Below the pieces are notes generated by a model. That model worked only from the letters and a program-made list of their open reading frames with translations, was not told the DNA's origin and searched no databases. A program made the translations under genes and the position numbers. From Fimbriimonadaceae bacterium (GTDB lineage: Bacteria; Armatimonadota; Fimbriimonadia; Fimbriimonadales; Fimbriimonadaceae), in the NCBI GenBank assembly GCA_014380605.1, contig JACMJO010000063.1, positions 1-17,433 of the forward strand: a stretch of DNA of 17,433 bases. The letters run 5' to 3'. The stretch's first letter is position 1; each line of letters starts with the position of its first letter. This document shows, one piece after another, positions 6,707 to 12,518 of this stretch.

Positions 6707-6965
6707 GCACCAGTCCGCGCCATTCATTCAAGGGCTGATCGTCCAAGATCAGATTTGGCTTAGGCAGGAAGCCTTGAAACAGTTCAAGAATGCCTAACTC
6801 GCGGGCCGAATCCCGTGCGTAGTCGGCTCCTCCACTGCTCCAGAGATAGAGGATGTTGCCCTCGGCGTGCAGGCTCTTGATCCTTTCGAGCGATCGAGGC
6901 ATCGGGATTCGCTTGGTTCCGGCAGTAAGGACTAACGTGTCATCGACGTCCACAAAAACCACCAT
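6684..6965 (-). CDS. minimal HAD-like phosphatase
   Basis: 93 aa from the ATG at 6965. HAD motif I is VFVDVDDTLV (residues 3-12, with the nucleophile and general acid Asp both present). Motif II is LYLWSSGG (about residues 38-45, Ser replacing Thr as usual), and motif IV is LILDDQ (about 70-75). It is short for a HAD enzyme: there is no cap domain and almost no motif III insert. A much longer frame extends upstream to 7190, but the extra 75 residues are low-complexity Ser/Ala/Pro and have no family match, so I place the start at MVVFVDVDD. TACGAT ends six bases before this ATG. It is first in a four-gene operon, overlapping the kinase gene. Confidence 0.85.
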   Translation of the reverse strand: MVVFVDVDDTLVLTAGTKRIPMPRSLERIKSLHAEGNILYLWSSGGADYARDSARELGILELFQGFLPKPNLILDDQPLNEWRGLVHEYPAKS

Positions 6966-6971
6966 TGCCGA

Positions 6972-6977
6972 ATCGTA
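6972..6977 (-). promoter_or_regulatory. -10-like element TACGAT for the HAD-kinase operon
   Basis: TACGAT ends six bases before the ATG at 6965. A TTGACT lies 14 bases further upstream, shorter than ideal spacing. A leaderless transcript is implied. Confidence 0.45.
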
Positions 6978-7067
6978 CCGTAGCCTTGAAAAGTCAAAAC
7001 GGCTTCCATGCCGGTTGGGGCCAGTGCTTCGACCAATTGGTGGCGATGGAGAAGGGGCTCTAGGTGC

Positions 7068-7113
7068 GAAGTGCAGAGAACTAGGCGCTGAGTACGCAGA
7101 GTGAAGTGCGGAG
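7068..7113 (+). repeat. short direct repeats GAAGTGC(A/G)GAG
   Basis: Two 11-base copies, 7068-7078 and 7103-7113, differ at one base and are 35 bases apart. They lie in the 176-base gap between the divergent HAD and leucine-rich-repeat genes. I see nothing else in the gap apart from the two promoters. Confidence 0.3.
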
Positions 7114-7127
7114 GCATTGATTGCCGA

Positions 7128-7133
7128 TATTCT
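7128..7133 (+). promoter_or_regulatory. -10-like element TATTCT for the LRR gene
   Basis: TATTCT ends eight bases before the ATG at 7142. The intervening bases (AGTGGCGG) have only a weak Shine-Dalgarno resemblance. Confidence 0.4.
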
Positions 7134-7141
7134 AGTGGCGG

Positions 7142-7915
7142 ATGTTTGACTTTGCATTGATGCGCGGTTGGAAGTGGCTTGACCAGGCAAAGCCGATGAT
7201 CATGGTTGACGGGCGCCATGTTAATCTGAAGGAGCCTGGAGTTGTGTCGGGCGAAGCAGCGTATGTGGTGACGGTTACCGACAAGAATCTCGATGCCATC
7301 ATCGACAAACTGGATGTTGAAGCGCTCTTCGTGTATGAAGCGCGCATCACCGACGTGACTCCGTTCACCCGCCTTCGCAACCTCAAGCATCTGAGGATCG
7401 AATGGGCGGTCAAGTTATCGGATATTAGCCCTTTGGCAGAGCTTTCCTCTTTGGAGTCTTTGCACCTTTCGGATACGCCAAAGATGCAAGATCTCAGCCC
7501 GGTTGCATCCCTGAAAGAACTCCGGGATTTCGTGTTCGAAGGTGGAGTTTGGAATCGCAACACAGCGACTAGCCTGGAGCCCTTAAGCGAGTTGCCAAAG
7601 CTCGAGGAAGTTCACCTCTTGAACCTAAAGGTCTTGGAGGACGGCTTGCGTCCCTTAGCAAAATGCCCCTCGCTTAGGAAACTGGAAGTATCCAATCAGT
7701 TCAAAACTGAGGACTACGCCTACCTTGCCGGTGTGAGGCCAGATATCGCCTGCCAGCACTTCGCCCCGTGGGTTCCGTTATCGGACGGGATGGTGATGAC
7801 TACCGGGAAGGGCAAGCGGATACTCCACCGCATCGCCGACTACAGGCAGATCGAAGCGGCAGAGGCGGGCTTCGAAACGCTTCGTCAGAAGTTTGCCGCT
7901 CAGGGTATCGACTAG
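7142..7915 (+). CDS. leucine-rich-repeat protein
   Basis: 257 aa. A unique N-terminal segment of about 60 residues (MFDFALMRGWKWLDQ...) precedes irregular leucine-rich repeats from about residue 60 to 195: ALFVYEARITDVTPFTRLRNLKHLRIEW, LSDISPLAELSSLESLHLSD, LSPVASLKELRDFVFEG, LEPLSELPKLEEVHLLN, LRPLAKCPSLRKLEVSN. The spacing of about 22-24 residues with a D-I/L-S/T-P-L step is the bacterial SDS22/internalin-like type. The C-terminal 50 residues contain a charged helix. There is no signal peptide, so it is probably a cytoplasmic scaffold for protein-protein contact. Its TAG stop overlaps the stop of the convergent DinB gene by four bases (CTAG, 7912-7915). Confidence 0.85.
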   Translation: MFDFALMRGWKWLDQAKPMIMVDGRHVNLKEPGVVSGEAAYVVTVTDKNLDAIIDKLDVEALFVYEARITDVTPFTRLRNLKHLRIEWAVKLSDISPLAELSSLESLHLSDTPKMQDLSPVASLKELRDFVFEGGVWNRNTATSLEPLSELPKLEEVHLLNLKVLEDGLRPLAKCPSLRKLEVSNQFKTEDYAYLAGVRPDIACQHFAPWVPLSDGMVMTTGKGKRILHRIADYRQIEAAEAGFETLRQKFAAQGID

Positions 7916-8409
7916 TTCATTCCCGCCCACACGACGTCGACATTCTCCGCCATCAGGAGTTCGGAAAGTTGGCCCACATGGTGCTGCAAATGGCGGAGGT
8001 TGAGCATGAGTAGGTCTAGCTTGGGCATTTTGTAAAGCGAGAATCCAGAAGTCTCGGAGTCCAAGTCGAGGCAGTCTATGGCGACATCGACGCCCTGGTC
8101 CGTCAGGTTCAAGAAGGTCAAGACTTCCGCCTTGGAATACGTTGGCTCGACCGACGGATTGCCCCAGAGAACGGGAGCATCCTTGCGATGCTCGGTCCAA
8201 TGCTTAAAGCTTCTTGCGCTGGGTTGGAGATACCGGTCGGTGTAGTAGACCGCGTGATAGGCGATGCGCCAGAAGTTTCGCGGATGCTGTCCGGATGCCC
8301 AAAGGTCGTCTGGGCACCTTTCGATGCATTGCCGAAGCATTTCGAATCCGTAGTGATGTTGCCTCTTCAGAGCAGCTTTGACGTCCACGATGGGAATTCT
8401 ACGAGCCAT
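7912..8409 (-). CDS. DinB-fold protein (putative thiol transferase/metal-binding)
   Basis: 165 aa with the DinB four-helix-bundle pattern. The first metal His is in IAYHAVYYTD (H52), and the C-terminal pair is in RHLQHHVGQL (H140 and H144), spaced as the usual metal triad. NFWRIAYH and MLNLRHLQHHVGQLSELL are characteristic. DinB-like enzymes include bacillithiol- and mycothiol-dependent transferases, but many members have no known substrate. The start is supported by TATTTT nine bases upstream (8424 to 8419). The gene diverges from the VOC gene at 8487 and converges, with shared stop bases, on the leucine-rich-repeat gene. Confidence 0.85.
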   Translation of the reverse strand: MARRIPIVDVKAALKRQHHYGFEMLRQCIERCPDDLWASGQHPRNFWRIAYHAVYYTDRYLQPSARSFKHWTEHRKDAPVLWGNPSVEPTYSKAEVLTFLNLTDQGVDVAIDCLDLDSETSGFSLYKMPKLDLLMLNLRHLQHHVGQLSELLMAENVDVVWAGMN

Positions 8410-8418
8410 AGCCGATTG

Positions 8419-8424
8419 AAAATA
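8419..8424 (-). promoter_or_regulatory. -10-like element TATTTT
   Basis: On the minus strand TATTTT ends nine bases before the ATG at 8409 of the DinB gene, with no Shine-Dalgarno between. Confidence 0.4.
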
Positions 8425-8473
8425 ACTGAATTAAGGAACGTCCGGAGAAAAACGGTTTCCGCAACATTGGTGC

Positions 8474-8479
8474 TAAGCT
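8474..8479 (+). promoter_or_regulatory. -10-like element TAAGCT
   Basis: TAAGCT ends seven bases before the ATG at 8487 of the VOC gene. The intervening TTTTCCG has no Shine-Dalgarno, implying a leaderless message. Confidence 0.4.
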
Positions 8480-8486
8480 TTTTCCG

Positions 8487-8948
8487 ATGTCAAACGTTCA
8501 GCCTGTTCCCGATGGTTTCAACACTCTCACGCCGTACCTGATCGTCGATGGAGCCGAGGCGGCCATCGAACTCTATCAGAAGGCGTTCGGCGCCGAAGTC
8601 ATCAGCGTTCACAAGATGGCAAACGGCAATGTGATGAATGCCCAGCTCAAGATTGGGAATTCTATGTTGATGCTCAACGACGAGTTCCCGGATTGGGGAG
8701 CGATCGGTCCCAAGAAGATCGGGAACACGGCGGTCACGATTCACATCTACTCGGAAGACGCTCAGGCCCTGTGGGATCGCGCCGTTGGTGCCGGATTGGA
8801 GCCCAGCATGCCCATCCAAGTCCAACCCTGGGGCGACCTTTATGGCAGTCTGAAGGACCCCTACGGGCATAGCTGGTCCATTGCAAGCCACGTGGAAGAT
8901 GTGCCCGAGGAAGAGTTTGAAAAGCGAATGCGAGAGATGGGAATGTAG
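8487..8948 (+). CDS. VOC-superfamily protein, PhnB-like
   Basis: 153 aa. The PhnB-type VOC (glyoxalase/bleomycin-resistance) pattern is clear: NTLTPYLIVDGAEAAIELYQKAFGAEV (about residues 12-38), NAQLKIGNSMLMLNDEFP (about 51-68), VTIHIYSEDAQALWDRAVGAGLEP (about 83-106) and WGDLYGSLKDPYGHSWSIASH (about 115-135). The C-terminal tail VEDVPEEEFEKRMREM is also typical of PhnB-like proteins. PhnB-like members usually lack proven enzymatic function; binding of a small molecule or metal is the family expectation. It is a single-gene unit with its own leaderless-type promoter. Confidence 0.92.
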   Translation: MSNVQPVPDGFNTLTPYLIVDGAEAAIELYQKAFGAEVISVHKMANGNVMNAQLKIGNSMLMLNDEFPDWGAIGPKKIGNTAVTIHIYSEDAQALWDRAVGAGLEPSMPIQVQPWGDLYGSLKDPYGHSWSIASHVEDVPEEEFEKRMREMGM

Positions 8949-9007
8949 CTTAGCGCTCAGGAAGGATGCCTAAGCATTGAGGTCTTTGCCAGCCGCGACA
9001 AGCTGAA

Positions 9008-9418
9008 TTACGAGCGGGCCCTGATCTTGTTGTTTTTAGCATCATGGGTCACTTCGGCGAGTCCAAGGGCTTCCATCAACGGCGGAATGTAAACTCCGAA
9101 CCGACCACGAAGGCCCTTCTTTAGGCCATACCATCCTCCAACTGGGTTGTCCGTGGAGCGCCCCCAAGCCTCAACGGTTCCTTCTTTTGCTTCTTTTTGC
9201 TCGTCCGAGCCTCCGAGGTCCATCCAGTCGCCATGTGCCACTAGCATCTGATGAAGATCATCCAAGCATCGGGCATTGTAAAGAAGCGTCGTGGAACCAA
9301 CAACGCAGACGATGACATCCTGACCATCCTTAACGTCTCGATACATTTTGTATTCCGAGGAGCCGGGAGGAGTTTTTAAGCTCCAAGGATTCTCTTTGGT
9401 GCCGAGCTTGTCCATCAT
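9008..9418 (-). CDS. DUF6855-like protein of unknown function
   Basis: 136 aa. Its most conserved-looking blocks are NPWSLKTPPGSSEYKMYRD (about residues 10-28), VGSTTLLYNARCLDDLHQML (about 40-59), HGDWMDLGGSDEQKEAKEG (about 62-80), WGRSTDNPVGGWYGLKKGLRGRFGVYIPP (about 85-113) and a closing MEALGLAEV. I associate this pattern with DUF6855, from memory only. It is cytoplasmic, has no signal peptide and no known activity. Two ATGs are adjacent (9418 and 9415); an AATAAT -10-like element ends seven bases before the first. The stop is TAG at 9008. Confidence 0.75.
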   Translation of the reverse strand: MMDKLGTKENPWSLKTPPGSSEYKMYRDVKDGQDVIVCVVGSTTLLYNARCLDDLHQMLVAHGDWMDLGGSDEQKEAKEGTVEAWGRSTDNPVGGWYGLKKGLRGRFGVYIPPLMEALGLAEVTHDAKNNKIRARS

Positions 9419-9425
9419 TGTGTTG

Positions 9426-9431
9426 ATTATT
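9426..9431 (-). promoter_or_regulatory. -10-like element AATAAT
   Basis: On the minus strand AATAAT ends seven bases before the ATG at 9418. The rest of the 9419-9553 gap shows only an imperfect inverted repeat (TTGAT / ATCAA, about 9491-9516). Confidence 0.35.
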
Positions 9432-9553
9432 GCTCATGTCTAGGCTGCCACTATCGCACGTCGTTCGCAAAAATGGCTCAGAGGTCCCAGTTGATTGAAG
9501 GCCAGCGCCTCATCAAACAAGGTAGTAGCCAACCTTCTATGCGACGTCGATGG

Positions 9554-10234
9554 TCAATCTGGAACCCTTTCGACCACGAAAAATGGCAGCATCGCGCGAA
9601 GTGAAAAACCTAAGAAATCGTAGATCCTTCTTGCGGAAATGTTGTCAGACTCGGTGTGAAGGAAGGCGGCGTCGCCTTGATTCTCTATGTGGTGAATCAA
9701 GTGGCGAGTGAGGCGGCTCGCGTAGCCTTTTCCGCGATGGTCGGGGTGGGTGCAGACGGCGCTGATCTCTTGGTGGCCCTCGAACGCCATTCTGATTCCT
9801 GCCATTGCCCAGAGTTTGCCGTCTTGAATGAACCCAAAGTAGTCCCCGAGCTCAGCGGTTCCTTGCCGGAAGTAGGCGGGATAAACGAGGGCGGTCAATT
9901 CTAGCATCTGCGGAAGGTGAGCGGCATTTAGTGGTTCCGCTTCAGGATCAGGTTCCAGGGAGCCTGGACTCTGGTCCCACACGTACTGGGCGATGTCGAA
10001 ACTCTTCTGAATATCCCACCCCTCCCAGGAACCTGGATGAACATTCAGGATTCCAATGCGCTCAGGAACCTGGACCAATTCCAGCAACTCTCTAATCGAT
10101 TGTTCCGAGGCATCGGGAATACCAGCAAAAGGCGCGATCTCGCGCGGATAGCGACGCGCGTTTCCTTCGCCTAGCGCAAGGTGGGCGTGCCGTGAAGTTA
10201 AGGAATGCCACATTGGATTGTTGAGCGCAGTCAT
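9554..10234 (-). CDS. GNAT family N-acetyltransferase with an N-terminal extension
   Basis: 226 aa. The C-terminal 120 residues are a clear GNAT domain: LTALVYPAYFRQGTAELGDYFGFIQDGKLWAMAGIRMAF, then VCTHPDHRGKGYASRLTRHLI (the acetyl-CoA loop R-x-x-G-x-A is present as RGKGYA) and NISARRIYDFLGFSLRAML. The N-terminal half (about residues 1-100) is a second, divergent domain common to FR47-type acetyltransferases. The substrate is unknown. The middle of the gene holds three copies of a CCAGGTTCC-type palindrome (9948-9967, 10025-10036, 10062-10073), read in different frames, which suggests insertion of small repeats into the domain linker. No convincing promoter or Shine-Dalgarno precedes the ATG; an alternative ATG is seven codons in, at 10213. 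Confidence 0.87.
   Translation of the reverse strand: MTALNNPMWHSLTSRHAHLALGEGNARRYPREIAPFAGIPDASEQSIRELLELVQVPERIGILNVHPGSWEGWDIQKSFDIAQYVWDQSPGSLEPDPEAEPLNAAHLPQMLELTALVYPAYFRQGTAELGDYFGFIQDGKLWAMAGIRMAFEGHQEISAVCTHPDHRGKGYASRLTRHLIHHIENQGDAAFLHTESDNISARRIYDFLGFSLRAMLPFFVVERVPD
9948..9967. repeat. palindromic repeat TCAGGTTC-CAGG-GAGCCTGG inside the GNAT gene
   Basis: This matches 17 of 20 bases of the GH35 element at 3241-3260, keeping the inverted-repeat layout with one G-T wobble. It encodes PGSLEP, the same peptide as in GH35. Confidence 0.6.
10025..10073. repeat. two copies of (C/T)CAGGAACCTGG
   Basis: CCAGGAACCTGG at 10025-10036 and TCAGGAACCTGG at 10062-10073 are 37 bases apart. 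The first is a perfect 12-base inverted repeat with a two-base centre. They encode PGSW and QVPE in the GNAT gene, so the reading frame differs between copies. Confidence 0.55.
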
Positions 10235-10348
10235 TTTGGGTAGGGCTGGGAGGTCTTCGCGGGCGATTGGCGACTGTATGTCTAGTTGTGCGCCATGTTA
10301 AGCGGGCCTGTCAAAAGCGTAATCGCGGCTGGAGTTCAACATCAAGAA

Positions 10349-10368
10349 TGAGTGAACTGTACCACTCA
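10349..10368. repeat. inverted repeat TGAGTG / CACTCA upstream of the GNAT gene
   Basis: Six-base arms with an 8-base centre, about 50 bases before the start of the 10418 GNAT gene, in the 183-base gap between two divergent GNAT genes. It may be an operator; nothing else is evident in this gap except the -10-like element at 10405-10410. Confidence 0.3.
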
Positions 10369-10404
10369 CTTTTAGGTTCACAGCCCGACATACGCAAGCG
10401 AAGG

Positions 10405-10410
10405 TAGGCT
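10405..10410 (+). promoter_or_regulatory. -10-like element TAGGCT
   Basis: TAGGCT ends seven bases before the ATG at 10418, with no Shine-Dalgarno between; leaderless-type arrangement. Confidence 0.42.
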
Positions 10411-10417
10411 CGATTCA

Positions 10418-11023
10418 ATGGAACCCACTTTTGATTTCGGGAGTTTTCCCGTGCTTGAGACGGAACGCCTTCAGCTTTGCGAGTACGACGTGAAGTACGT
10501 AGATGATATCTTTGCCATTCGAGGCGACCCGGAGGTTCAACTTTATAATTCGGAAGCGCACAAAACGAAGGAGGAAACGATTGAGTTTATCGAGGAAGAA
10601 CAGGAAGCTTTTCGAATGAAACGCGAATTGATTTGGGCGCTGAAGCTGAAGGAAACGCTGTGTGTCGTTGGTTGCGTGAGCATGTTCGATTGGGATCGTT
10701 ACCATCGACGGGCTCAAATCGGTTATGACCTTGCGAAAAGTTGCTGGGGGATTGGCCTGGCTCAGGAAGCGGTCGGGGAGGTATTGCGGTTCGGCTTTAT
10801 GAATATGTCGCTCAATCGCATTGAAATATGGACTTCCACCGCGAACGCCCGGTCGCTGCGATTAGCGGAGCGCCTCGGATTCACTCGCGACGGGACGCTC
10901 AGAAAGAGAATATTGGAGGACGACGGCCAGTTTCACGACGGGACGGTATACGGCCTGTTGCAGAGCGAGTGGTTAGGAACTATTTCCAGTGCCAAGCATC
11001 ATCGCCCAGCAAAGTCTGGATGA
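10418..11023 (+). CDS. GNAT acetyltransferase, RimJ/RimL-like
   Basis: 201 aa. The typical RimJ/RimL (Acetyltransf_3) order is visible: PVLETERLQLCEYDVKYVDDIFAIRGDPEV (about residues 11-40), WALKLKETLCVVGCVSMFDWD (about 73-93), AQIGYDLAKSCWGIGLAQEAVGEVLRFGF (about 99-127, including the acetyl-CoA loop) and TSTANARSLRLAERLGFTRDGTLRKRI (about 139-165). Relatives acetylate ribosomal protein N-termini or small amines; the substrate here cannot be told. TAGGCT lies seven bases before the ATG. The 3' end overlaps the convergent DinB gene by 44 bases (10980-11023), an unusually long tail-to-tail overlap, so the last 14 codons are antisense to that gene. Confidence 0.92.
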   Translation: MEPTFDFGSFPVLETERLQLCEYDVKYVDDIFAIRGDPEVQLYNSEAHKTKEETIEFIEEEQEAFRMKRELIWALKLKETLCVVGCVSMFDWDRYHRRAQIGYDLAKSCWGIGLAQEAVGEVLRFGFMNMSLNRIEIWTSTANARSLRLAERLGFTRDGTLRKRILEDDGQFHDGTVYGLLQSEWLGTISSAKHHRPAKSG

Positions 11024-11444
11024 AGTTCAACTGGCCGCTGTGGTACCAGAGATGGAGGCTCATAAACCGATAGCGCTCGAATCGCGTTGTTTCTCCACCA
11101 TCGTGCTGGATTGGCGATTCGAACTCTTCGGAGGAGAATGTCTCGGCGGTGCTGAGGATCTTCTCGGTCGACGCCTCAAAGGCCCGCATCACATTATCCT
11201 TGCCACGGAAATCCTCGGGAGCTTTGATGAATCCCCCTTCTGGCCAATCGAACGGTTGCTCGCCTCGGATCACAATCGCGACGTGCTCGTTCACGAGATT
11301 GACTTCATAGACGATGTCGGCAACGGTTCGCACCTTATCGCCGAAGCTCTTGCAAAAGGCTTCCTCCGGGAGAGCTTGAAGGTCTTGCAGAAAGATGCGA
11401 CAGGCACTTTTCAGGCCGCTTATAGCAATTGGCTTTGGGTCCAC
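10980..11444 (-). CDS. DinB-fold protein
   Basis: 154 aa. The DinB pattern includes VADIVYEVNLVNEHVAIVIRG (H54) and a C-terminal SLHLWYHSGQLNFIQTLLGD (H131 and H135), giving the three expected metal-binding His. The start is GTG, with TAA immediately before it in frame. A TAGGAT element ends six bases before the GTG; the same stretch contains AGGA, which could instead be a Shine-Dalgarno. It lies 28 bases downstream of the exported-protein gene at 11473-12000 in the same direction, so read-through from the phosphatase operon is possible. It differs clearly in sequence from the other DinB gene (7912-8409). Confidence 0.87.
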   Translation of the reverse strand: MDPKPIAISGLKSACRIFLQDLQALPEEAFCKSFGDKVRTVADIVYEVNLVNEHVAIVIRGEQPFDWPEGGFIKAPEDFRGKDNVMRAFEASTEKILSTAETFSSEEFESPIQHDGGETTRFERYRFMSLHLWYHSGQLNFIQTLLGDDAWHWK

Positions 11445-11450
11445 TTAGAA

Positions 11451-11456
11451 ATCCTA
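11451..11456 (-). promoter_or_regulatory. TAGGAT: -10-like element or Shine-Dalgarno
   Basis: It ends six bases before the GTG at 11444. TAGGAT fits the TANNNT pattern seen elsewhere, but AGGA within it is also well placed as a ribosome binding site. Confidence 0.35.
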
Positions 11457-11472
11457 CCAGCCAAGTCTCACG

Positions 11473-12000
11473 CTAGTGCTTGGGAACCGACGGCATCGCC
11501 ATGAGTTCCTTCTCATACTTCTCGCCGTTCTGCAGAAGCCATTTGCTCATCGCGTCGCCTGCTTTCTTGCCATAGATTCTGTGCGAATACACGACTGATA
11601 CACCAACGCCGCTGTTCATAACAAACCGGGCGAAGGCGGCTTCGATGAAGTCGGGTTGAGGGAAGAGGACTACGATGAGGTGCTCGGCTGGTTTCTTCTC
11701 GGTTCTTGGCTTGGAGTCCGTTTTTACGATTACCGCCTTGGCGGCCTTGTAGTTCTCCAGAACGGCGTTTGCTTTGCCCGCGAGGCCGTCTCCATCCCTA
11801 GCGTCAGGGTAGTCGTTGATGCTGACCATGTCGGTCCATTTCTTGAGGTTGGATTGGGCTTTGGGCGTGAATTCGAGCAGGTTGCCTTTGGTGTAGCGAT
11901 GAACGTACGTTTGCTTGCCAAAGGTGAAGTTGGGCTTTCCTTGAGGGGGATCGGGCGTCGTCATCGGGAGCAAAATCAGAATTCCAGCCAGCAAAACCAT
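11473..12000 (-). CDS. exported protein of unknown function
   Basis: 175 aa from the ATG at 12000. A hydrophobic segment MVLLAGILILLPMTTPDPP looks like a signal peptide, though it lacks basic residues. The mature part includes FTFGKQTYVHRYTKGNLLEFTPKAQSNLKKWTDMVSI, HLIVVLFPQPDFIEAAFARFV and VSVVYSHRIYGKKAGDAM. I do not recognise a named family; the layout suggests a small periplasmic alpha/beta protein. An alternative TTG start at 12009 overlaps the phosphatase TGA (TTGA) and would add three residues. The five-base gap or overlap implies co-translation with the upstream tyrosine phosphatase gene. Confidence 0.75.
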   Translation of the reverse strand: MVLLAGILILLPMTTPDPPQGKPNFTFGKQTYVHRYTKGNLLEFTPKAQSNLKKWTDMVSINDYPDARDGDGLAGKANAVLENYKAAKAVIVKTDSKPRTEKKPAEHLIVVLFPQPDFIEAAFARFVMNSGVGVSVVYSHRIYGKKAGDAMSKWLLQNGEKYEKELMAMPSVPKH

Positions 12001-12005
12001 GTCGC

Positions 12006-12482
12006 TCAAGATTCTGACTGAAGCGACTTTGTTTTTGCGATCTCGTTGAGGATTCCGGCACAGGCAGATTCCAACATGTCTGCCACTTCCTCAAAGTCCC
12101 GCAGGTTCCCATAGTAGGGGTCGGGAACGATCTCGTCGATGGCATCTTGGTCGAAAGACCTTGCTAAGCGAATCTTCTCCGGAACCGCTCCACTCCATTT
12201 TTGAACATTGCTGCGGTTTTGGTGATCCATCACGACGATCAGGTCGAATTCTTGAAAGTCCGAGGACTGGAACTGCCTGGCCCGCATCGTCATATCGCAG
12301 CCTCGTTTGGTCCCTGTGCTGAGGGCTCGGTGATCGGCCAGTTCGCCGATATGATAGTCGCCGGTTCCCGCCGAGTCTGTTTCAATAGATATGCCACGTT
12401 CCGCGGCCATCTTCCGAAAGATGCCTTCGGCAAGGGGGCTCCGACAAATGTTGCCCAGGCAGACAAAGAGAACACGCGTCAC
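12006..12482 (-). CDS. low-molecular-weight protein-tyrosine phosphatase
   Basis: 158 aa with a GTG start. The N-terminal P-loop VCLGNICRSPLAEG (residues 7-20) carries the catalytic Cys8 and Arg14 (C-x5-R), followed by SAGTGDYHIGELADHRA (38-53). The conserved DPYYG (121-125) supplies the general acid Asp121. This matches the length and full motif set of cytoplasmic LMW-PTPs, which dephosphorylate phosphotyrosine, often on regulators of polysaccharide synthesis, or arsenate in related reductases; the YY after the acid Asp favours the phosphatase. TAACCT ends seven bases before the GTG. It diverges from a GNAT gene only 36 bases away and is followed by an exported protein. Confidence 0.94.
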   Translation of the reverse strand: MTRVLFVCLGNICRSPLAEGIFRKMAAERGISIETDSAGTGDYHIGELADHRALSTGTKRGCDMTMRARQFQSSDFQEFDLIVVMDHQNRSNVQKWSGAVPEKIRLARSFDQDAIDEIVPDPYYGNLRDFEEVADMLESACAGILNEIAKTKSLQSES

Positions 12483-12489
12483 TGGCTAG

Positions 12490-12512
12490 AGGTTACTCGG
12501 CTTGCGTATGAT
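12490..12512. promoter_or_regulatory. compact divergent promoters between phosphatase and GNAT genes
   Basis: Minus-strand TAACCT (12495 to 12490) ends seven bases before GTG 12482. Plus-strand TATGAT (12507-12512) ends six bases before ATG 12519. Only 36 bases separate the two start codons, so each -35 region must lie inside the other transcription unit, overlapping its start. Confidence 0.5.
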
Positions 12513-12518
12513 TGCCTT

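Noticed and set aside
5603..6965. True polynucleotide kinase-phosphatase (Pnkp) system
   Set aside because: Only the general fold types match; the kinase looks more like AAA_33 small-molecule kinases and there is no ligase or methyltransferase partner. Kept only as a hypothesis in the findings.
6966..7190. N-terminal 75-residue extension of the HAD frame
   Set aside because: Low-complexity Ser/Ala/Pro sequence with no domain; TACGAT six bases before 6965 and the motif I position indicate the short form.
8948..8975. GCTTAG / CTAAGC inverted repeat after the VOC gene as a terminator
   Set aside because: Six-base arms, 16-base loop and no T-run; too weak to call an intrinsic terminator.
11110..11125. 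tRNA-like T-loop word ATTCGAACTC
   Set aside because: No acceptor stem or anticodon arm around it; it is coding sequence of the DinB gene. Similar words at 1990 and 8343 are also inside genes.
12201..12518. N-terminal extension of the plus-strand GNAT
   Set aside because: Entirely antisense to the tyrosine phosphatase, whose motifs are intact; the TATGAT element marks the start at 12519.
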